A DNA stretch of 56,968 bases from Oscillospiraceae bacterium (GTDB taxonomy: Bacteria > Bacillota > Clostridia > Oscillospirales > Ruminococcaceae). Below, piece by piece: positions 25,341-36,000 of the stretch. The notes beneath the pieces are model-generated. The model was not told the origin of the DNA. It worked only from the letters and a program-made list of their open reading frames with translations, and did no database searches. The stretch spans positions 1 through 56,968 of the forward strand of contig WRGW01000111.1 in the NCBI GenBank assembly GCA_009786985.1, given 5' to 3'. Position 1 is the first letter of the stretch; every line of letters starts with the position of its first letter. The translations under genes were made by a program, and so were the position numbers.

Positions 25341-25385
25341 AGCTAATCCCTACGAGGTGGCAGAGCCACTTCGTAGGGATTAGCT
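25341..25385. terminator. Long bidirectional terminator hairpin between secA and cdaR
   Basis: A 21-bp stem (one G-U) around the loop AGA: AGCTAATCCCTACGAGGTGG on one side and its complement on the other. CTTGTTTTG follows on the plus strand. The inner GTGGCAGAGCCAC is also the core of the hairpin at 39215. Confidence 0.8.
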
Positions 25386-25395
25386 CTTGTTTTGC

Positions 25396-26703
25396 TTACG
25401 AACGGCGTGTAACTGCAACCTCGACCTCGTAAGTTCCGATAACCCATGCCTCAACATCTTCACCCGCAATTGTAAACGTAATTCCAACAAACCGTGTCCC
25501 AGTCATGATTTCACCGATTCCCGCAAAGTTGATTGTACCTACAATATCAGTAACGGTGAGAGCTTCGACTACATCAGAAGGACCTATAACGTTGATTTGA
25601 ACTGTACCCAAACGCGGATTTACATTATAACCAGCAGGAGCATTAGTTACATAAAAGCTCGAAGCTGGAATATTTAGTGTCACTATTTTATAATCATCAA
25701 CACCCTCAAACCCAAACGCCACAGAACCATATCCAGAAATATTTCTATATCCTGGTGGGAGCGAAACTTGAATAACTCTCCCGTTCTCTAAATCATCAAG
25801 ATTAATGCTCGAAAGCGAGAACGTCCCAAGGCTCCAACTGTCGTGTGCGTCGATTGTTCGGTCTGGCGAAGCAATGGTAAGCTCAGACGGTTCAAACACC
25901 ATTCGTGAAAGCAAACCCTCTAAATCAAAATTGTCTGGGACATTGGTGAAATTCACTTCAAGTGGGAGGGTTTTGTGCATAAATACCGGAACACTCACAA
26001 CAAAAGCTCTATCTTCAACCTGAATGCCTTCTATTTCATACGGTGCAAGAACTTCGCCATCAACACCTAAAAATACAAGTTCTCCAGGTAAATTAGTAAG
26101 TTCAGAAATCTCCGAATCGCTATGTGCGTTTACTTTTGCACCACTAATTCTGTCGATAAGCGAACGTTCACCCTGAATAGTCACCGAATTAGGCGAAACA
26201 TAAGCACCACCACTCTCGATTTCCATACCCTCAGCCGCAGAAACGCTCTCGATATTTGGGATAATTTGTAATGTTTTTTCAGCAGTCTGTATAATTGTGA
26301 CTGTTCGTGTATCGCCCTGATTCGTAATCGCAAAATTATCAGAACGACCTGCATCTGGTCTAAGCAATATTGTTACTGGAACCTCAAACGTTCCAGGTTC
26401 GTTAATTCCAGTAAAGTCGAGTTCTACTCGGAAATCATCAGCAGTAATCCCCATAATTTCATAACGCCGACCTTCTACTAAGACATCGATTATTTCTGAA
26501 AAATCTTCTGCTAACTGAAGATTTACATCCTGCATATAAGCCGATAATTCAGCAGAAATCGGAACAGAAATTGGTCTTGTAACATCTGGGAAAAGTTGAA
26601 AAGAAATCGCAAACCAGATTATAATCGCCAAAATAAGAGAGAAAATAATAGTTTTAATATTTAGCCAAAATAGTCTTGCAAAATTCAAAAAAGTTGTTTT
26701 CAT
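25396..26703 (-). CDS. cdaR: YbbR-domain protein CdaR
   Basis: A 435-residue protein with one N-terminal transmembrane helix (residues 12-35, IKTIIFSLILAIIIWFAISF) and a set of extracytoplasmic YbbR domains of about 80-90 residues each (repeating PVTIL, VTIQGERSLIDRI, LPLEVNF, GTVQINVIGPSDVV motifs). CdaR regulates the diadenylate cyclase CdaA from outside the membrane. It overlaps cdaA by four bases. The usual third gene, glmM, is missing; a terminator and convergent secA follow. Confidence 0.92.
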   Translation of the reverse strand: MKTTFLNFARLFWLNIKTIIFSLILAIIIWFAISFQLFPDVTRPISVPISAELSAYMQDVNLQLAEDFSEIIDVLVEGRRYEIMGITADDFRVELDFTGINEPGTFEVPVTILLRPDAGRSDNFAITNQGDTRTVTIIQTAEKTLQIIPNIESVSAAEGMEIESGGAYVSPNSVTIQGERSLIDRISGAKVNAHSDSEISELTNLPGELVFLGVDGEVLAPYEIEGIQVEDRAFVVSVPVFMHKTLPLEVNFTNVPDNFDLEGLLSRMVFEPSELTIASPDRTIDAHDSWSLGTFSLSSINLDDLENGRVIQVSLPPGYRNISGYGSVAFGFEGVDDYKIVTLNIPASSFYVTNAPAGYNVNPRLGTVQINVIGPSDVVEALTVTDIVGTINFAGIGEIMTGTRFVGITFTIAGEDVEAWVIGTYEVEVAVTRRS

Positions 26704-27632
26704 TTGCTATTTCCCTCCTTTTTTTGATTGTGGATAATTGGAGGTTCGTTAGAAGCCTTTTTTGAAAATTTTTTAGGCGATTTCTTAGAATTTTTTTTAG
26801 AAGCCTTTTTTGAAGCTGGCATAATTTCTTTAATAAGATAAGCGTGTAATTTATCATAATCAAAACCACGGACTAATTTTCCATCTTCAGCAATCGAAAT
26901 AGTTCCTGTTTCTTCCGATACGATAATAACGAGTGCGTCTGAAACTTCACTCATTCCGATTGCTGCTCTATGGCGTGAACCTAAATCCTTAGAAATCAAT
27001 TCTTCTTTTTGAGGTTTAGGGAGAAAACATCCAGCCGCAATTACAAATCCATCACGAATTATAACCGCACCATCATGCAAAGGTGTTTGCGGATAGAAAA
27101 TGTTCCCTAGCAAAGCTTCGGACGGGATTGCGTTAAGAATAGTTCCAGTCGCAATTTGTTCGCCGAGTTTTGTATCACGTTCAACAACAATCAATGCCCC
27201 TGTGCCTTTTCTTGAAAGCGATACACAAGACAAACAAATCTGTTCGATTGAGCTATTTAATTTATATGGTTCTGTATCTAAATTTATAGCGAAAGTTTTT
27301 ACTAACTGTGTACGCCCCATTTTTTCTAAAACACGACGCAATTCGGGTTGAAACATAACAATCGCCGCAATCACACCGACGTTTATAATCGTTTCTCCTA
27401 AAACACCAAGAACACGAAAATCAAGCCCCTGTAGCAAAACAGAAACGATAAATATAAAAAATAACCCTTTTAGTAGTTGAACTGCTCTCGTTTCACGAAC
27501 AAACCGAGTCAAAATATAAACAAGACAGGTTAAAATAAAGATTTCAACATAATCTACAAACGACATTGTTTGGATGACGCTTATTGTGTTATCAATTATA
27601 TCTTGGAAATAAATCCTAAAATCTGTAAACAA
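26700..27632 (-). CDS. cdaA: Diadenylate cyclase CdaA (DacA)
   Basis: A 310-residue membrane enzyme that makes c-di-AMP from two ATP. Three N-terminal helices (about 30-95) are followed by the DAC domain with DGA (187-189, LHDGAVIIRDG) and RHR (220-222, GSRHRAAIGMSE). It is longer than usual by a Lys-rich tail (about 276-310: repeated KKxSKK and SPKK units) that could bind nucleic acid or acidic lipids. Start is TTG 27632; AAAGGAGGG lies seven bases upstream and the frame has no better ATG. Cloverleaf copy 3 lies upstream. Confidence 0.93.
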   Translation of the reverse strand: MFTDFRIYFQDIIDNTISVIQTMSFVDYVEIFILTCLVYILTRFVRETRAVQLLKGLFFIFIVSVLLQGLDFRVLGVLGETIINVGVIAAIVMFQPELRRVLEKMGRTQLVKTFAINLDTEPYKLNSSIEQICLSCVSLSRKGTGALIVVERDTKLGEQIATGTILNAIPSEALLGNIFYPQTPLHDGAVIIRDGFVIAAGCFLPKPQKEELISKDLGSRHRAAIGMSEVSDALVIIVSEETGTISIAEDGKLVRGFDYDKLHAYLIKEIMPASKKASKKNSKKSPKKFSKKASNEPPIIHNQKKEGNSK

Positions 27633-27693
27633 AACGCCACCCTCCTTTCAAAAAGTCTTTTTTAATCAGTAGAAATCATAAGAACCGACCTTT

Positions 27694-27785
27694 AATGTTC
27701 GGTAACACCGCAGGGCAAGTCCTGCACCCCTCTCGCTTCGCTCGAGAGAACCGACGCAGAGCGTCGGGGTATTCACCCGAACTTG
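27694..27785. repeat. Cloverleaf repeat, family A, copy 3
   Basis: About 91 bases that match the complement of copy 4 (37608-37698) with about three differences. Closing ends AATGTTCGG/CCCGAACTT; arms GCAGGGCAAGTCCTGC, CTCTCG/CGAGAG and CCGACGC/GCGTCGG. It is in the leader of cdaA, in a gap of 287 bases. Confidence 0.88.
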
Positions 27786-27834
27786 TCAATAAACGGAATA
27801 TTTGGATTTTGAGCGAATTTTATGTCGGTTGAGA

Positions 27835-27905
27835 CAAATTTTTTGCGAATAACCGTGTATATTTAAGAAAAATTTAACGATAAATGGCGTAAAATTAGCC
27901 GAAAT
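27835..27905. repeat. Family C hairpin repeat, copy 2
   Basis: Shares TGCGAATAACCG...TTTAAG...TGGCG with the unit embedded at 15862-15933. The outer stem is changed from GATTTTTC/GAAAAATC to AAATTTTT/AAAAATTT, so pairing is kept despite sequence change. Confidence 0.7.
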
Positions 27906-27919
27906 ACAGATGTTTTGCG

Positions 27920-28846
27920 TTATTGGGGGTCGGTTCTAAATTCACCATATTGTGAGATTATGGACGAAATCAACTCGACTATACGACCGCTCGGTCTTTC
28001 AAAATAAGAATTGTTCAAAACAATTACACGCCCTATAGTGACTGCTTCCAATTGTGCGAACAAGTCATCGGTCTGTAAATCAGTGATTGTGAAGACATCG
28101 CTGAGCAAAATCACATCTGGCTGTTCTTCAAGCAATTGTTCTCTATTAAACTGATAGCCCACCCCCTCTTTCGCAAGATTGTCACCAAATCGAGATAAAA
28201 CTGAGCTTTCAAAAGTATCTCCAGTTGCAAATGCCATATTTTCGGTGACATATACAAAACTACCGATATTAACAGCTTCAGAATTATTTAGAACTTGCGT
28301 CAAAGGCAAAAAAGCTAAATCCCCCATTTCTTCACCAATGAACCCACCGTACAAAATCACCCCGAGCAGTCTATACATTTCTCGAAAATCCTCAACACTC
28401 TGTGGCGGTGGAAGAACTAATATTGCGATTCCTTCGCGTAAAATCGCAACCCGCGATATTTCCGCAATTGGTGAAGAAAGCAACAACAAATCAGGTGCAG
28501 CGCTCAAAATTTCGTCGACATCGAACCCGCTACCCACTTCAAAAGCTTCAATGCTACTTACACCAGTAGGATAATTACAATGAGGGCTTCGACCAATGAG
28601 CCTGTCGCCATACCCAAATTCAAACAAAATTTCAGTAAACGCTGGCGAAAGGCTGATAATTCGCTCCGGACTCTCGTAAATCGCCACACCATCAATAGTG
28701 ACCGGAAAAGGTTGCAACTCTCCCGTTTCAATACCACTGTTAGAATCGCCTGTCTCCCTCTGCTCTTCCCTATAAAAAAAGCCACAGCTTGTTGTGTGAA
28801 CCAGCATAATCAACATAACTAAACTAAATAATTGTTTTAATTTCAA
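27920..28846 (-). CDS. Substrate-binding lipoprotein, helical-backbone metal receptor (BtuF/FecB-like)
   Basis: A 308-residue lipoprotein: the lipobox is LVHTTSC with Cys21. The domain starts VTIDGVAIYESPERIISLSPAFTEILFEFGYGDRLIG and has FDVDEILSAAPDLLLL and the long backbone helix region before the second lobe. Such proteins capture cobalamin, heme or ferric siderophores for an ABC importer. No permease or ATPase is nearby, so the transporter is elsewhere or uses the protein as an orphan receptor. It overlaps dusB by four bases and is co-transcribed. Confidence 0.85.
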   Translation of the reverse strand: MKLKQLFSLVMLIMLVHTTSCGFFYREEQRETGDSNSGIETGELQPFPVTIDGVAIYESPERIISLSPAFTEILFEFGYGDRLIGRSPHCNYPTGVSSIEAFEVGSGFDVDEILSAAPDLLLLSSPIAEISRVAILREGIAILVLPPPQSVEDFREMYRLLGVILYGGFIGEEMGDLAFLPLTQVLNNSEAVNIGSFVYVTENMAFATGDTFESSVLSRFGDNLAKEGVGYQFNREQLLEEQPDVILLSDVFTITDLQTDDLFAQLEAVTIGRVIVLNNSYFERPSGRIVELISSIISQYGEFRTDPQ

Positions 28847-29832
28847 GACCTGTCACCTTTAAGAATAAATTCGATTAACCTATACACATCATCAATTGTT
28901 TCAAGACTCATGCACTTATTCCGCAAAGCTGCCGCTCCATGAACCCCTTTGATGTACCATGCCGCTTGTTTTCGACATTCGCGAATAGCACGATACTCCC
29001 CTTTTAGTTTAACTGCAAGTTCAATATGTTCACGCATGAACGATAACTTTTCAGACAAAGTAGGTGGTGGAAGATTTTCACCAGTTTTCAAAAAATGTCG
29101 AATTTCATTAAACAACCACGGTCGCCCAAACGATGCACGACCGAGCATTACTAAATCACAACCAGTTTGACGATACATCTCAGCACAACTTTCGCCACTA
29201 TTGACATCTCCGTTCCCAATTACTGGAACACTCACAGCTTGTTTGACTTTTTTAATAAAATCCCAGTCTGCTTTGCCCGAATACATTTGCACACGCGTTC
29301 TGCCATGAATTGTAATCGCAGCTACTCCAGCAGATTCAGCGATTTTAGCAATTTCTACAGCGTTTAAACTATGTTCATCCCACCCAGTGCGAATTTTTAC
29401 AGTGACCGGTATTCCGTAAGGTTTTGCGGTTTTGACTGCTGTTTCCACAACCTCACCAAATAATTTGGGCGTTTTCATAAGAGCTGAACCTGCACCATTC
29501 TTTACAACCTTGTTGACTGGGCAACCTGAATTAATATCAATAATTTCAGGCAAATCAGATTTTGAATTCTGCACAATCAACCTAATCGCTTTTTCGATAT
29601 ATTGAGGCTCGTTACCAAAAAGCTGAATTGCTGCAGGGCGTTCTAAGTCATAGATTTGTAGGAGTTCGGCGGTATTCTTGTCGCCGTAAACAAGCCCTTT
29701 AGCACTTGCCATTTCCCCGACAACATATGCTGCACCGTGCTTTTTTGCGATTATTCTAAAAGCTGCGTCCGCCACATCAGCTAAAGGAGCCAAGGCGGCA
29801 GTTTTTTCAATTTCTACATTCCCAATATACAT
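28843..29832 (-). CDS. dusB: tRNA-dihydrouridine synthase
   Basis: A 329-residue flavoenzyme that reduces uridines in tRNA. It shows AALAPLADVADAAFRIIAKKHG, EMASAKGL, DINSGCPVNKVVKNGAGSALM with the catalytic Cys, VKIRTGWD, ITIHGRTR and GNGDV. I begin at ATG 29832 (MYIGNVEIEK, the usual MKIGN-type start), not the track's 29934. The promoter -10 box ends seven bases before this ATG, so the longer start would be upstream of the transcription start. The mRNA looks leaderless. Confidence 0.92.
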   Translation of the reverse strand: MYIGNVEIEKTAALAPLADVADAAFRIIAKKHGAAYVVGEMASAKGLVYGDKNTAELLQIYDLERPAAIQLFGNEPQYIEKAIRLIVQNSKSDLPEIIDINSGCPVNKVVKNGAGSALMKTPKLFGEVVETAVKTAKPYGIPVTVKIRTGWDEHSLNAVEIAKIAESAGVAAITIHGRTRVQMYSGKADWDFIKKVKQAVSVPVIGNGDVNSGESCAEMYRQTGCDLVMLGRASFGRPWLFNEIRHFLKTGENLPPPTLSEKLSFMREHIELAVKLKGEYRAIRECRKQAAWYIKGVHGAAALRNKCMSLETIDDVYRLIEFILKGDRS

Positions 29833-29839
29833 AAGACAC

Positions 29840-29868
29840 ATTATAACACATTTTTTTAAATCAGTCAA
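29840..29868 (-). promoter_or_regulatory. dusB promoter
   Basis: Minus-strand TTGACT, 17 bases, TATAAT. The spacing to the ATG (seven bases) leaves no room for a ribosome binding site. Confidence 0.8.
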
Positions 29869-29975
29869 GGGGTATGTTGAATAATTGCTTATGGAAATAG
29901 TGGGGATGTGAACGAACGACATTAAATTATCCAACCAGCACTCAAGCGAAACAACAAAAAAATGTATGAATAGTA

Positions 29976-30006
29976 AATCTCCACGGAATACAACACCGTG
30001 GAGATT
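29976..30006 (-). terminator. Probable terminator after gatB
   Basis: AATCTCCACGG and CCGTGGAGATT form a perfect 11-bp stem with a nine-base loop, eight bases after the gatB stop. T-richness on the minus strand begins only about 15 bases later. Confidence 0.7.
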
Positions 30007-30013
30007 GCCTTAA

Positions 30014-31456
30014 CTAACCCTTTAATACATCAGTAAGTGTAGATTTAATAACATCAGGGCTTGCAGTTCCGCCAAGTTTTTTCATAGTCTGCCCCATCAA
30101 AAACCCGAACGCTTTTTGTTTACCAGCACGATAATCATCAACCGCACTCTGGTTTTTAGCTAAAATTGATTTTACTGCTTCTTCAACCGCACCAGTGTCA
30201 GTTATCATTAACAAGCCTTTTTCTTCAATATACGCCATAGGTTCAATTTCATGAGGAGATTCAAAAACTTTGCCCACAACTTCTTTATAAGCTCCACGAT
30301 TGATTTTGCTGTCAACTACTAATTTTACAAGCTCTGCGAATTTTCTACCAAGGATTTCTGGCTCGATTTTTTCAGGCAGAGTATTGCTACTCTTGAGAAG
30401 TCGCATAAACTCACCCGAAATTAGGTTTGCAACTTCCCCTCCCTGCTCACTATGCTCAGTCGTAATTTCAAACAAGTCAGACAAATTTTTGTGCGACGTG
30501 ATTGTACAAGCAACGATTTTACTCATACCATAATCTTTCATATACCGCTCGCGCTTTTGATGTGCTAATTCTGGCAAGCTTTTACGAATCAACTCAAGTT
30601 CTTCATCAGTGATACTAATCGGCAACAAATCAGGGTCTGGGAAATATCGATAATCCTGTGCGTTTGCTTTTGAACGCATAGCGTAAGACTCGCCACGTTC
30701 ATCATCCCATCGCCGTGTTTCTTGCTTGACTTCGCCCCCACTTTCAAGCAGGTCAATTTGCCGCTCTGACTCATACACAATCGCACGTGCAATTGCTTTG
30801 AAAGAGTTTAAGTTCTTCATTTCAGTACGTGTTCCAAGCTCTCCACCCAGTTTTCTTACCGAAAGATTAACGTCCGCCCTAAGGCTACCTTCCTGCATTT
30901 TACAATCACACACGTCAAGATACATCAGAGTTTCGCGAAGCTTTTCGAGGTAAGCAATAACCTCATCACCGCTACGAAAATCTGGTTTTGAAACAATTTC
31001 TAATAACGGAACACAACCACGATTATAATCGATTTGTGTGAAATTTGACTCATGAACTAATTTACCAGCATCTTCTTCCATATGAATTTGGTGAATATTT
31101 ATAAACTTCTTTTCGCCACTTTCACCGACTTCGATTTCAAGACCACCTCCCTGACAAATCGGAGCGTATAATTGCGACACCTGATAGGCTTTTGGCAGGT
31201 CAGGATAAAAATAATTCTTACGGTCAAACTTACAGTTTTGGTTGATGTTGCAACCAAGCGTCACCCCTAATTTTAGAGCGTAGTCTAAAACTGCACGATT
31301 TAGAACTGGCAAAGTTCCTGGCATTCCAGTACAAATCGGACAGACATTTGTGTTAGGTTTGCCACCGAACACGGTCGAACAGCCACAGAAAATCTTGGTC
31401 TTAGTCGAAAGTTCAGCATGAACTTCAAGCCCCATCACTACTTCCCATTTACTCAT
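30014..31456 (-). CDS. gatB: Asp-tRNA(Asn)/Glu-tRNA(Gln) amidotransferase subunit B
   Basis: A 480-residue subunit that binds and activates misacylated tRNA. It opens WEVVMGLEVHAELSTKTKIFCGC, has CPICTGMPGTLPVLN (zinc cysteines), KNYFYPDLPKAYQVSQ and the C-terminal YqeY-like tail. It overlaps gatA by four bases. Complete, with a terminator after it. Confidence 0.96.
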   Translation of the reverse strand: MSKWEVVMGLEVHAELSTKTKIFCGCSTVFGGKPNTNVCPICTGMPGTLPVLNRAVLDYALKLGVTLGCNINQNCKFDRKNYFYPDLPKAYQVSQLYAPICQGGGLEIEVGESGEKKFINIHQIHMEEDAGKLVHESNFTQIDYNRGCVPLLEIVSKPDFRSGDEVIAYLEKLRETLMYLDVCDCKMQEGSLRADVNLSVRKLGGELGTRTEMKNLNSFKAIARAIVYESERQIDLLESGGEVKQETRRWDDERGESYAMRSKANAQDYRYFPDPDLLPISITDEELELIRKSLPELAHQKRERYMKDYGMSKIVACTITSHKNLSDLFEITTEHSEQGGEVANLISGEFMRLLKSSNTLPEKIEPEILGRKFAELVKLVVDSKINRGAYKEVVGKVFESPHEIEPMAYIEEKGLLMITDTGAVEEAVKSILAKNQSAVDDYRAGKQKAFGFLMGQTMKKLGGTASPDVIKSTLTDVLKG

Positions 31457-32922
31457 GCTTTCACCACACTTCCTGCAATATTTTCGTACGCTTTAGCGAT
31501 TCCTAACAACTTTTCATCAGCGAACGAATCACCAATAATCTGAAGCCCGATTGGCAAACCCTCACCATCAACACCGCAAGGCACTGAAATTGCTGGAAGC
31601 CCCGCTAAATTGACAGACGCTGTATAAATGTCACCCATATACATTTTCATAATACCAACATTTGCGATTTCACTTTCGGTCTGGTGTGATTTGAGCTTGT
31701 AAGCAGTAATCGGAGTAGTAGGAGTGAGTATAACATCGAACTTTTCAAATAATTTCAAATAATTATTTTTGATTAACTCACGAGCCTGTAACGCTTTTTT
31801 ATAATAAGCATCATAATACCCACTCGACAATACAAACGAACCTACCATGATTCGTCTCTTTACTTCCATTCCAAACCCCTCGCTACGTGAAAGGCGGTAG
31901 ACTTCATTTAAGGTCTTAGCTTTCTCGCTACGATAACCATATTTAAGTCCATCATACTTAGAAAAGTTTGACGAACCTTCAGCACAAGATATTATATAAT
32001 ACGCTGGAATAATATATTCCATTAGTGGCATTTCAAACTCTTCAATAATAGCACCTGCTGTTCTGAATGTTTCAATTGCCGCTGTAACGCTTTCTTTTAT
32101 TTCTTTGTCGAGTACATCAACATCAAGAAAATTGCGCGGAATCCCAACTTTTAGCCCACTCAAATTAGCAGATTCATCTATCGTTTCAAGACAAAACGGC
32201 TTTTTTGTAACGCAAGTGCTGTCCAACTTATCTTCGCCCGAAATCACCGACAACAAAGCTGAACAATCGCTGACATTAGAAGCAATTGCACCAACTTGGT
32301 CTAGTGATGACGCAAAAGCGAGCACACCATAACGTGACACAGTTCCGTAAGTTGGTTTCATGCCGACCACTCCACAAAAAGCTGACGGTTGACGAATGCT
32401 CCCTCCAGTGTCAGAGCCGATTGCAAGAGGAATTTCTTTGGCTGCAACTGCTGCCGCACTCCCTCCAGATGACCCCCCCGCAACTCTATCATTATTGTGC
32501 GGATTGGTCACCGCACCATAGAAGCTGGTTTCGTTAGTACTCCCCATTGCAAATTCGTCCATGTTAAGTTTTCCGACAATTAACATTCCAGCCTGTTCAA
32601 TTTTATCCACAATTGTAGCATTAAACACAGATTCGTATCCAGTGAGCATTTTAGACGAACCCGTCACCAACTCATTGATTTGTGATACGTTGTCTTTTAG
32701 TCCGATTGGTACACCTGCTAACGGTGAATCGACAAATTCACCAGCATCGATGCGTTTTTGTAATGATTCAGCCTTTTTTAAGACACGCTCTTCATGTCCA
32801 GTTTTTACAGGTGTAAAAGCGTTATGGCGATTTTCTTTCAAAGCATCAAGACAAGGTCTAACAGCGTCAACAACCTTGAGTTCACCCGCCTTAATTTTCG
32901 CCGAAATTTCTAATGCACTCAT
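31453..32922 (-). CDS. gatA: Asp-tRNA(Asn)/Glu-tRNA(Gln) amidotransferase subunit A
   Basis: A 489-residue amidase-signature enzyme that releases ammonia from glutamine. The catalytic Ser-cisSer-Lys set lies in GVPIGLKDNVS, VAGGSSGGSAAAVAA and GSDTGGSIRQPSAF. Normal length. It is normally next to gatC, but purL lies between them here. GGAAAGGAA precedes the start by ten bases. Confidence 0.96.
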   Translation of the reverse strand: MSALEISAKIKAGELKVVDAVRPCLDALKENRHNAFTPVKTGHEERVLKKAESLQKRIDAGEFVDSPLAGVPIGLKDNVSQINELVTGSSKMLTGYESVFNATIVDKIEQAGMLIVGKLNMDEFAMGSTNETSFYGAVTNPHNNDRVAGGSSGGSAAAVAAKEIPLAIGSDTGGSIRQPSAFCGVVGMKPTYGTVSRYGVLAFASSLDQVGAIASNVSDCSALLSVISGEDKLDSTCVTKKPFCLETIDESANLSGLKVGIPRNFLDVDVLDKEIKESVTAAIETFRTAGAIIEEFEMPLMEYIIPAYYIISCAEGSSNFSKYDGLKYGYRSEKAKTLNEVYRLSRSEGFGMEVKRRIMVGSFVLSSGYYDAYYKKALQARELIKNNYLKLFEKFDVILTPTTPITAYKLKSHQTESEIANVGIMKMYMGDIYTASVNLAGLPAISVPCGVDGEGLPIGLQIIGDSFADEKLLGIAKAYENIAGSVVKA

Positions 32923-32980
32923 TGATTAAAATTCCTTTCCAATGGAGATGTTCTCCAAAAACCCTTCAGACTGCGGTGGG

Positions 32981-33007
32981 TATAGTCGTTTAACTTGAAA
33001 ATCTATA
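32981..33007. repeat. 27-bp direct repeat at the purL 3' end
   Basis: TATAGTCGTTTAACTTGAAA plus ATCTATA, identical to the sequence at 36674-36700 upstream of purL. In this copy it encodes the last five purL codons and the stop. Confidence 0.85.
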
Positions 33008-36000
33008 ATAATTTACGCCACCCTCAAAAATCGGTAAGAATTTCTCACCCGGAATGTTTTTAGCCACAAATTGTCCCACTCTCTCTGAGTGTGCCATCTT
33101 GCCTAAAATTCGCCCATCAGCACTGCTAATACCTTCAATCGCCCAGTCAGAGCCGTTAGGGTTATGATTTACGTGCATACTCGGAAGACCACCATAGTTG
33201 ACATACTGAAACGCAATCTGCCCTTTTTCTTCAAGGTTTTTCAGTACTTCTGGTGAAGTAGTAAATCGACCTTCACCGTGAGAAATTGGCTGTATATAAA
33301 TTTCCCCTATTTCGCATTTAGAAAGCCATGGCGAATTCACCGCAGAAACACGCGTTCTGACATATCGTGCTTGGTGTCGCCCTATACGATTATAGGTTAA
33401 AGTGGCGTTACGAGCGACTATTTCATTCTCGGTTTGAAGAATTTTCCCGTCTGGTAACAGCCCTAATTTCACTAATGCCTGGAAACCGTTACAAATACCG
33501 AGAATCAACCCATCGCGCTTGTACAAAAGCTCATGAACAGCTTCTACCAACTTAGGATTTCTAAATAACGATACAATAAATTTACCAGAACCGTCTGGTT
33601 CGTCACCACCCGAAAATCCACCTGGGAAAATCAAGATTTGTGACTCTTTAATCGACTTTTCGAGGGCAGCAACTGACTCTTGCAGTAATACTGGTGTAAG
33701 ATTACGGACTAATACCTGTTGTGCTTCACCGCCAGCTTTTTGGAACGCAAATTCGGTATCAAATTCACAGTTAGTCCCTGGGAATACTGGGATTACCGCC
33801 TTAGGTTTAACTCCACCAGTGAGTGGTGTAGGCGATTTTAGCAGATTACAATCAAAAGTATTAGTATACGTGATTAGAGGTGCTTCTCCTGGTTGTTCTA
33901 CTTGTAGAGGGAAAACATCTTCAAGCTGTGAATCAAATCTTTGTTGTAAATTTTCGAGTGAAACACCATTGTATTCGAGGGATTTTTGCGTTCTTCCGAG
34001 CAAGACAAAATCTTCGAGTTTTTCACTCGTTTCAAAAACAATTCCTCCGATATATTTTAGCATTTCCTGCATTCCTAATTCGCCTTTGAAGCCTACCATA
34101 TTACCAAGGCTCATATTAGCAAGGCATGAAAAACGCTCAAACATACACGCTGAGAGTATTTTGTCGTCTTTCACCAACTTAAGATAACTTTGAATCTGCT
34201 CCCAATCCATAGTAGTAGCATACACATAACTATTTGGCTTTTTAAATTCATTGCTGACTAATTTAGCTGCTTTTCCTACGCCAACCGCAAAAGAAATCAA
34301 AGTTGGAGGAACATCAAGCTCACCAAAAGAACCAGACATCGAATCTTTTCCGCCAATTGCCGCTATTCCGAGTTGTGCTTGTGCAGCAAACGCACCAAGC
34401 ATTGCGGAAAATACCACACCCCAACGTTCTGGGCAATCGTTGACACGTGGAAAATATTCTTGTAACGATAAATGAATGCTTTCTAATTCTACACCAGTAG
34501 CTACAAGTTTCATAACCGAATCAAACACCGCACGTTGTGCCCCACCGAATGGGTCAGCTTCAGTTATATACGGGTCGAACCCATACGACATCACGCTGGC
34601 TTTAGCTTTATCGCCCTCGCCAGTATCTGGAATTAACGAAGCCATTACTTGGCTTTCGCACATTTCAAACTTTCCGCCAAATGGTGAAAACACACTCTTT
34701 GAACCAATTGACGAATCAAACCTTTGAACCAAACCTTTTTGAGGGAATGAGTTTAACTCATGCAAAGCAAAATGCTCTGAATCAGACGGTCTAGCTTCTT
34801 TTTTGTAGATATCCGGAACTTTAACATCGGCATAACGCTTTGCACCATTAGTGTCAAGAAAATCACGTGCAATGTCAACGATTTTTTTACCACGCCATTT
34901 CATAACAAGCCGTGGTTCTTGAGTTATTACTGCAGCTTTGAGTGCTTCAACATTTTCGCTTTCACAATGTTTTAGAAGCTCGGGCAAATCAGATTCGGCG
35001 ATTACTACTGCCATACGCTCCTGCGATTCTGAAATAGCAAGCTCTACACCATTAAGCCCTTGATATTTTACTGGTAAAGCGTCTAAATCAATTTCGATTC
35101 CATCGGCCAATTCTCCAATCGCCACCGATGCACCACCTGCCCCGAAATCGTTGCACTTTTTGATTAGTTGTGTGACTTCTCGTTTAAGAAATAATCGTTG
35201 CAATTTACGTTCTTCTGGGGCGTTTCCTTTTTGAACTTCTGCCGCACTTTCGCTGACTGTGCTTTCACCGTGGACTCTAGATGAACCAGTCGCCCCACCA
35301 ATACCATCTCTACCTGTTCTACCCCCCATAACGACTACAATGTCACCTGGTGCTGGTTTTTCACAACGGACATGGCTCTCTTTGGCCGAACCAATTACCG
35401 CTCCAACTTCGAGGCGTTTTGCAACATATCCAGGGTGGTAGAGTTCTTTTACAAACCCAGTCGCCAGCCCAATTTGATTACCGTAAGAACTAAATCCCTC
35501 CGCCGCAGTAGTGGTAATTTTCCTCTGTGGAAGTTTACCTGGAAGCGTTTCGTTAATAGACACACGAGGGTCAGCTGAACCAGTAATCCTCATTGCCTGA
35601 TAAACATACGCACGCCCTGAAAGTGGGTCACGGATTGCGCCACCTATACAGGTTGATGCCCCTCCCAAAGGTTCAATTTCTGTAGGGTGATTATGCGTTT
35701 CATTCTTGAAAAAAAGCAAGGTGTCATCATCTGAACCTTCGCACGGAACTCTAATCGTACAAGCGTTATTTTCGTCTGATTTGCTTTCATAAAGCATAGG
35801 CAAACTACCTTCCTTACGGAAATGTCGCATAGCTGCCGTCGCTATATTCATGAGAGTGACTGGTTTATCACCGTTTATTGACTTAAAAAGCTCAAAAGCA
35901 TCTTTAACACGCTTGTCCTGAATGTCAATGTTTTTTAATATAGTTGTAAAAGTGGTATGCCTACAATGGTCAGACCAGTAGGTGTCAAGCACTTTGATTT

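Noticed and set aside
33819-34187. 122-residue ORF on the plus strand inside purL
   Set aside because: Shadow of purL; no ribosome site and no recognisable domain.
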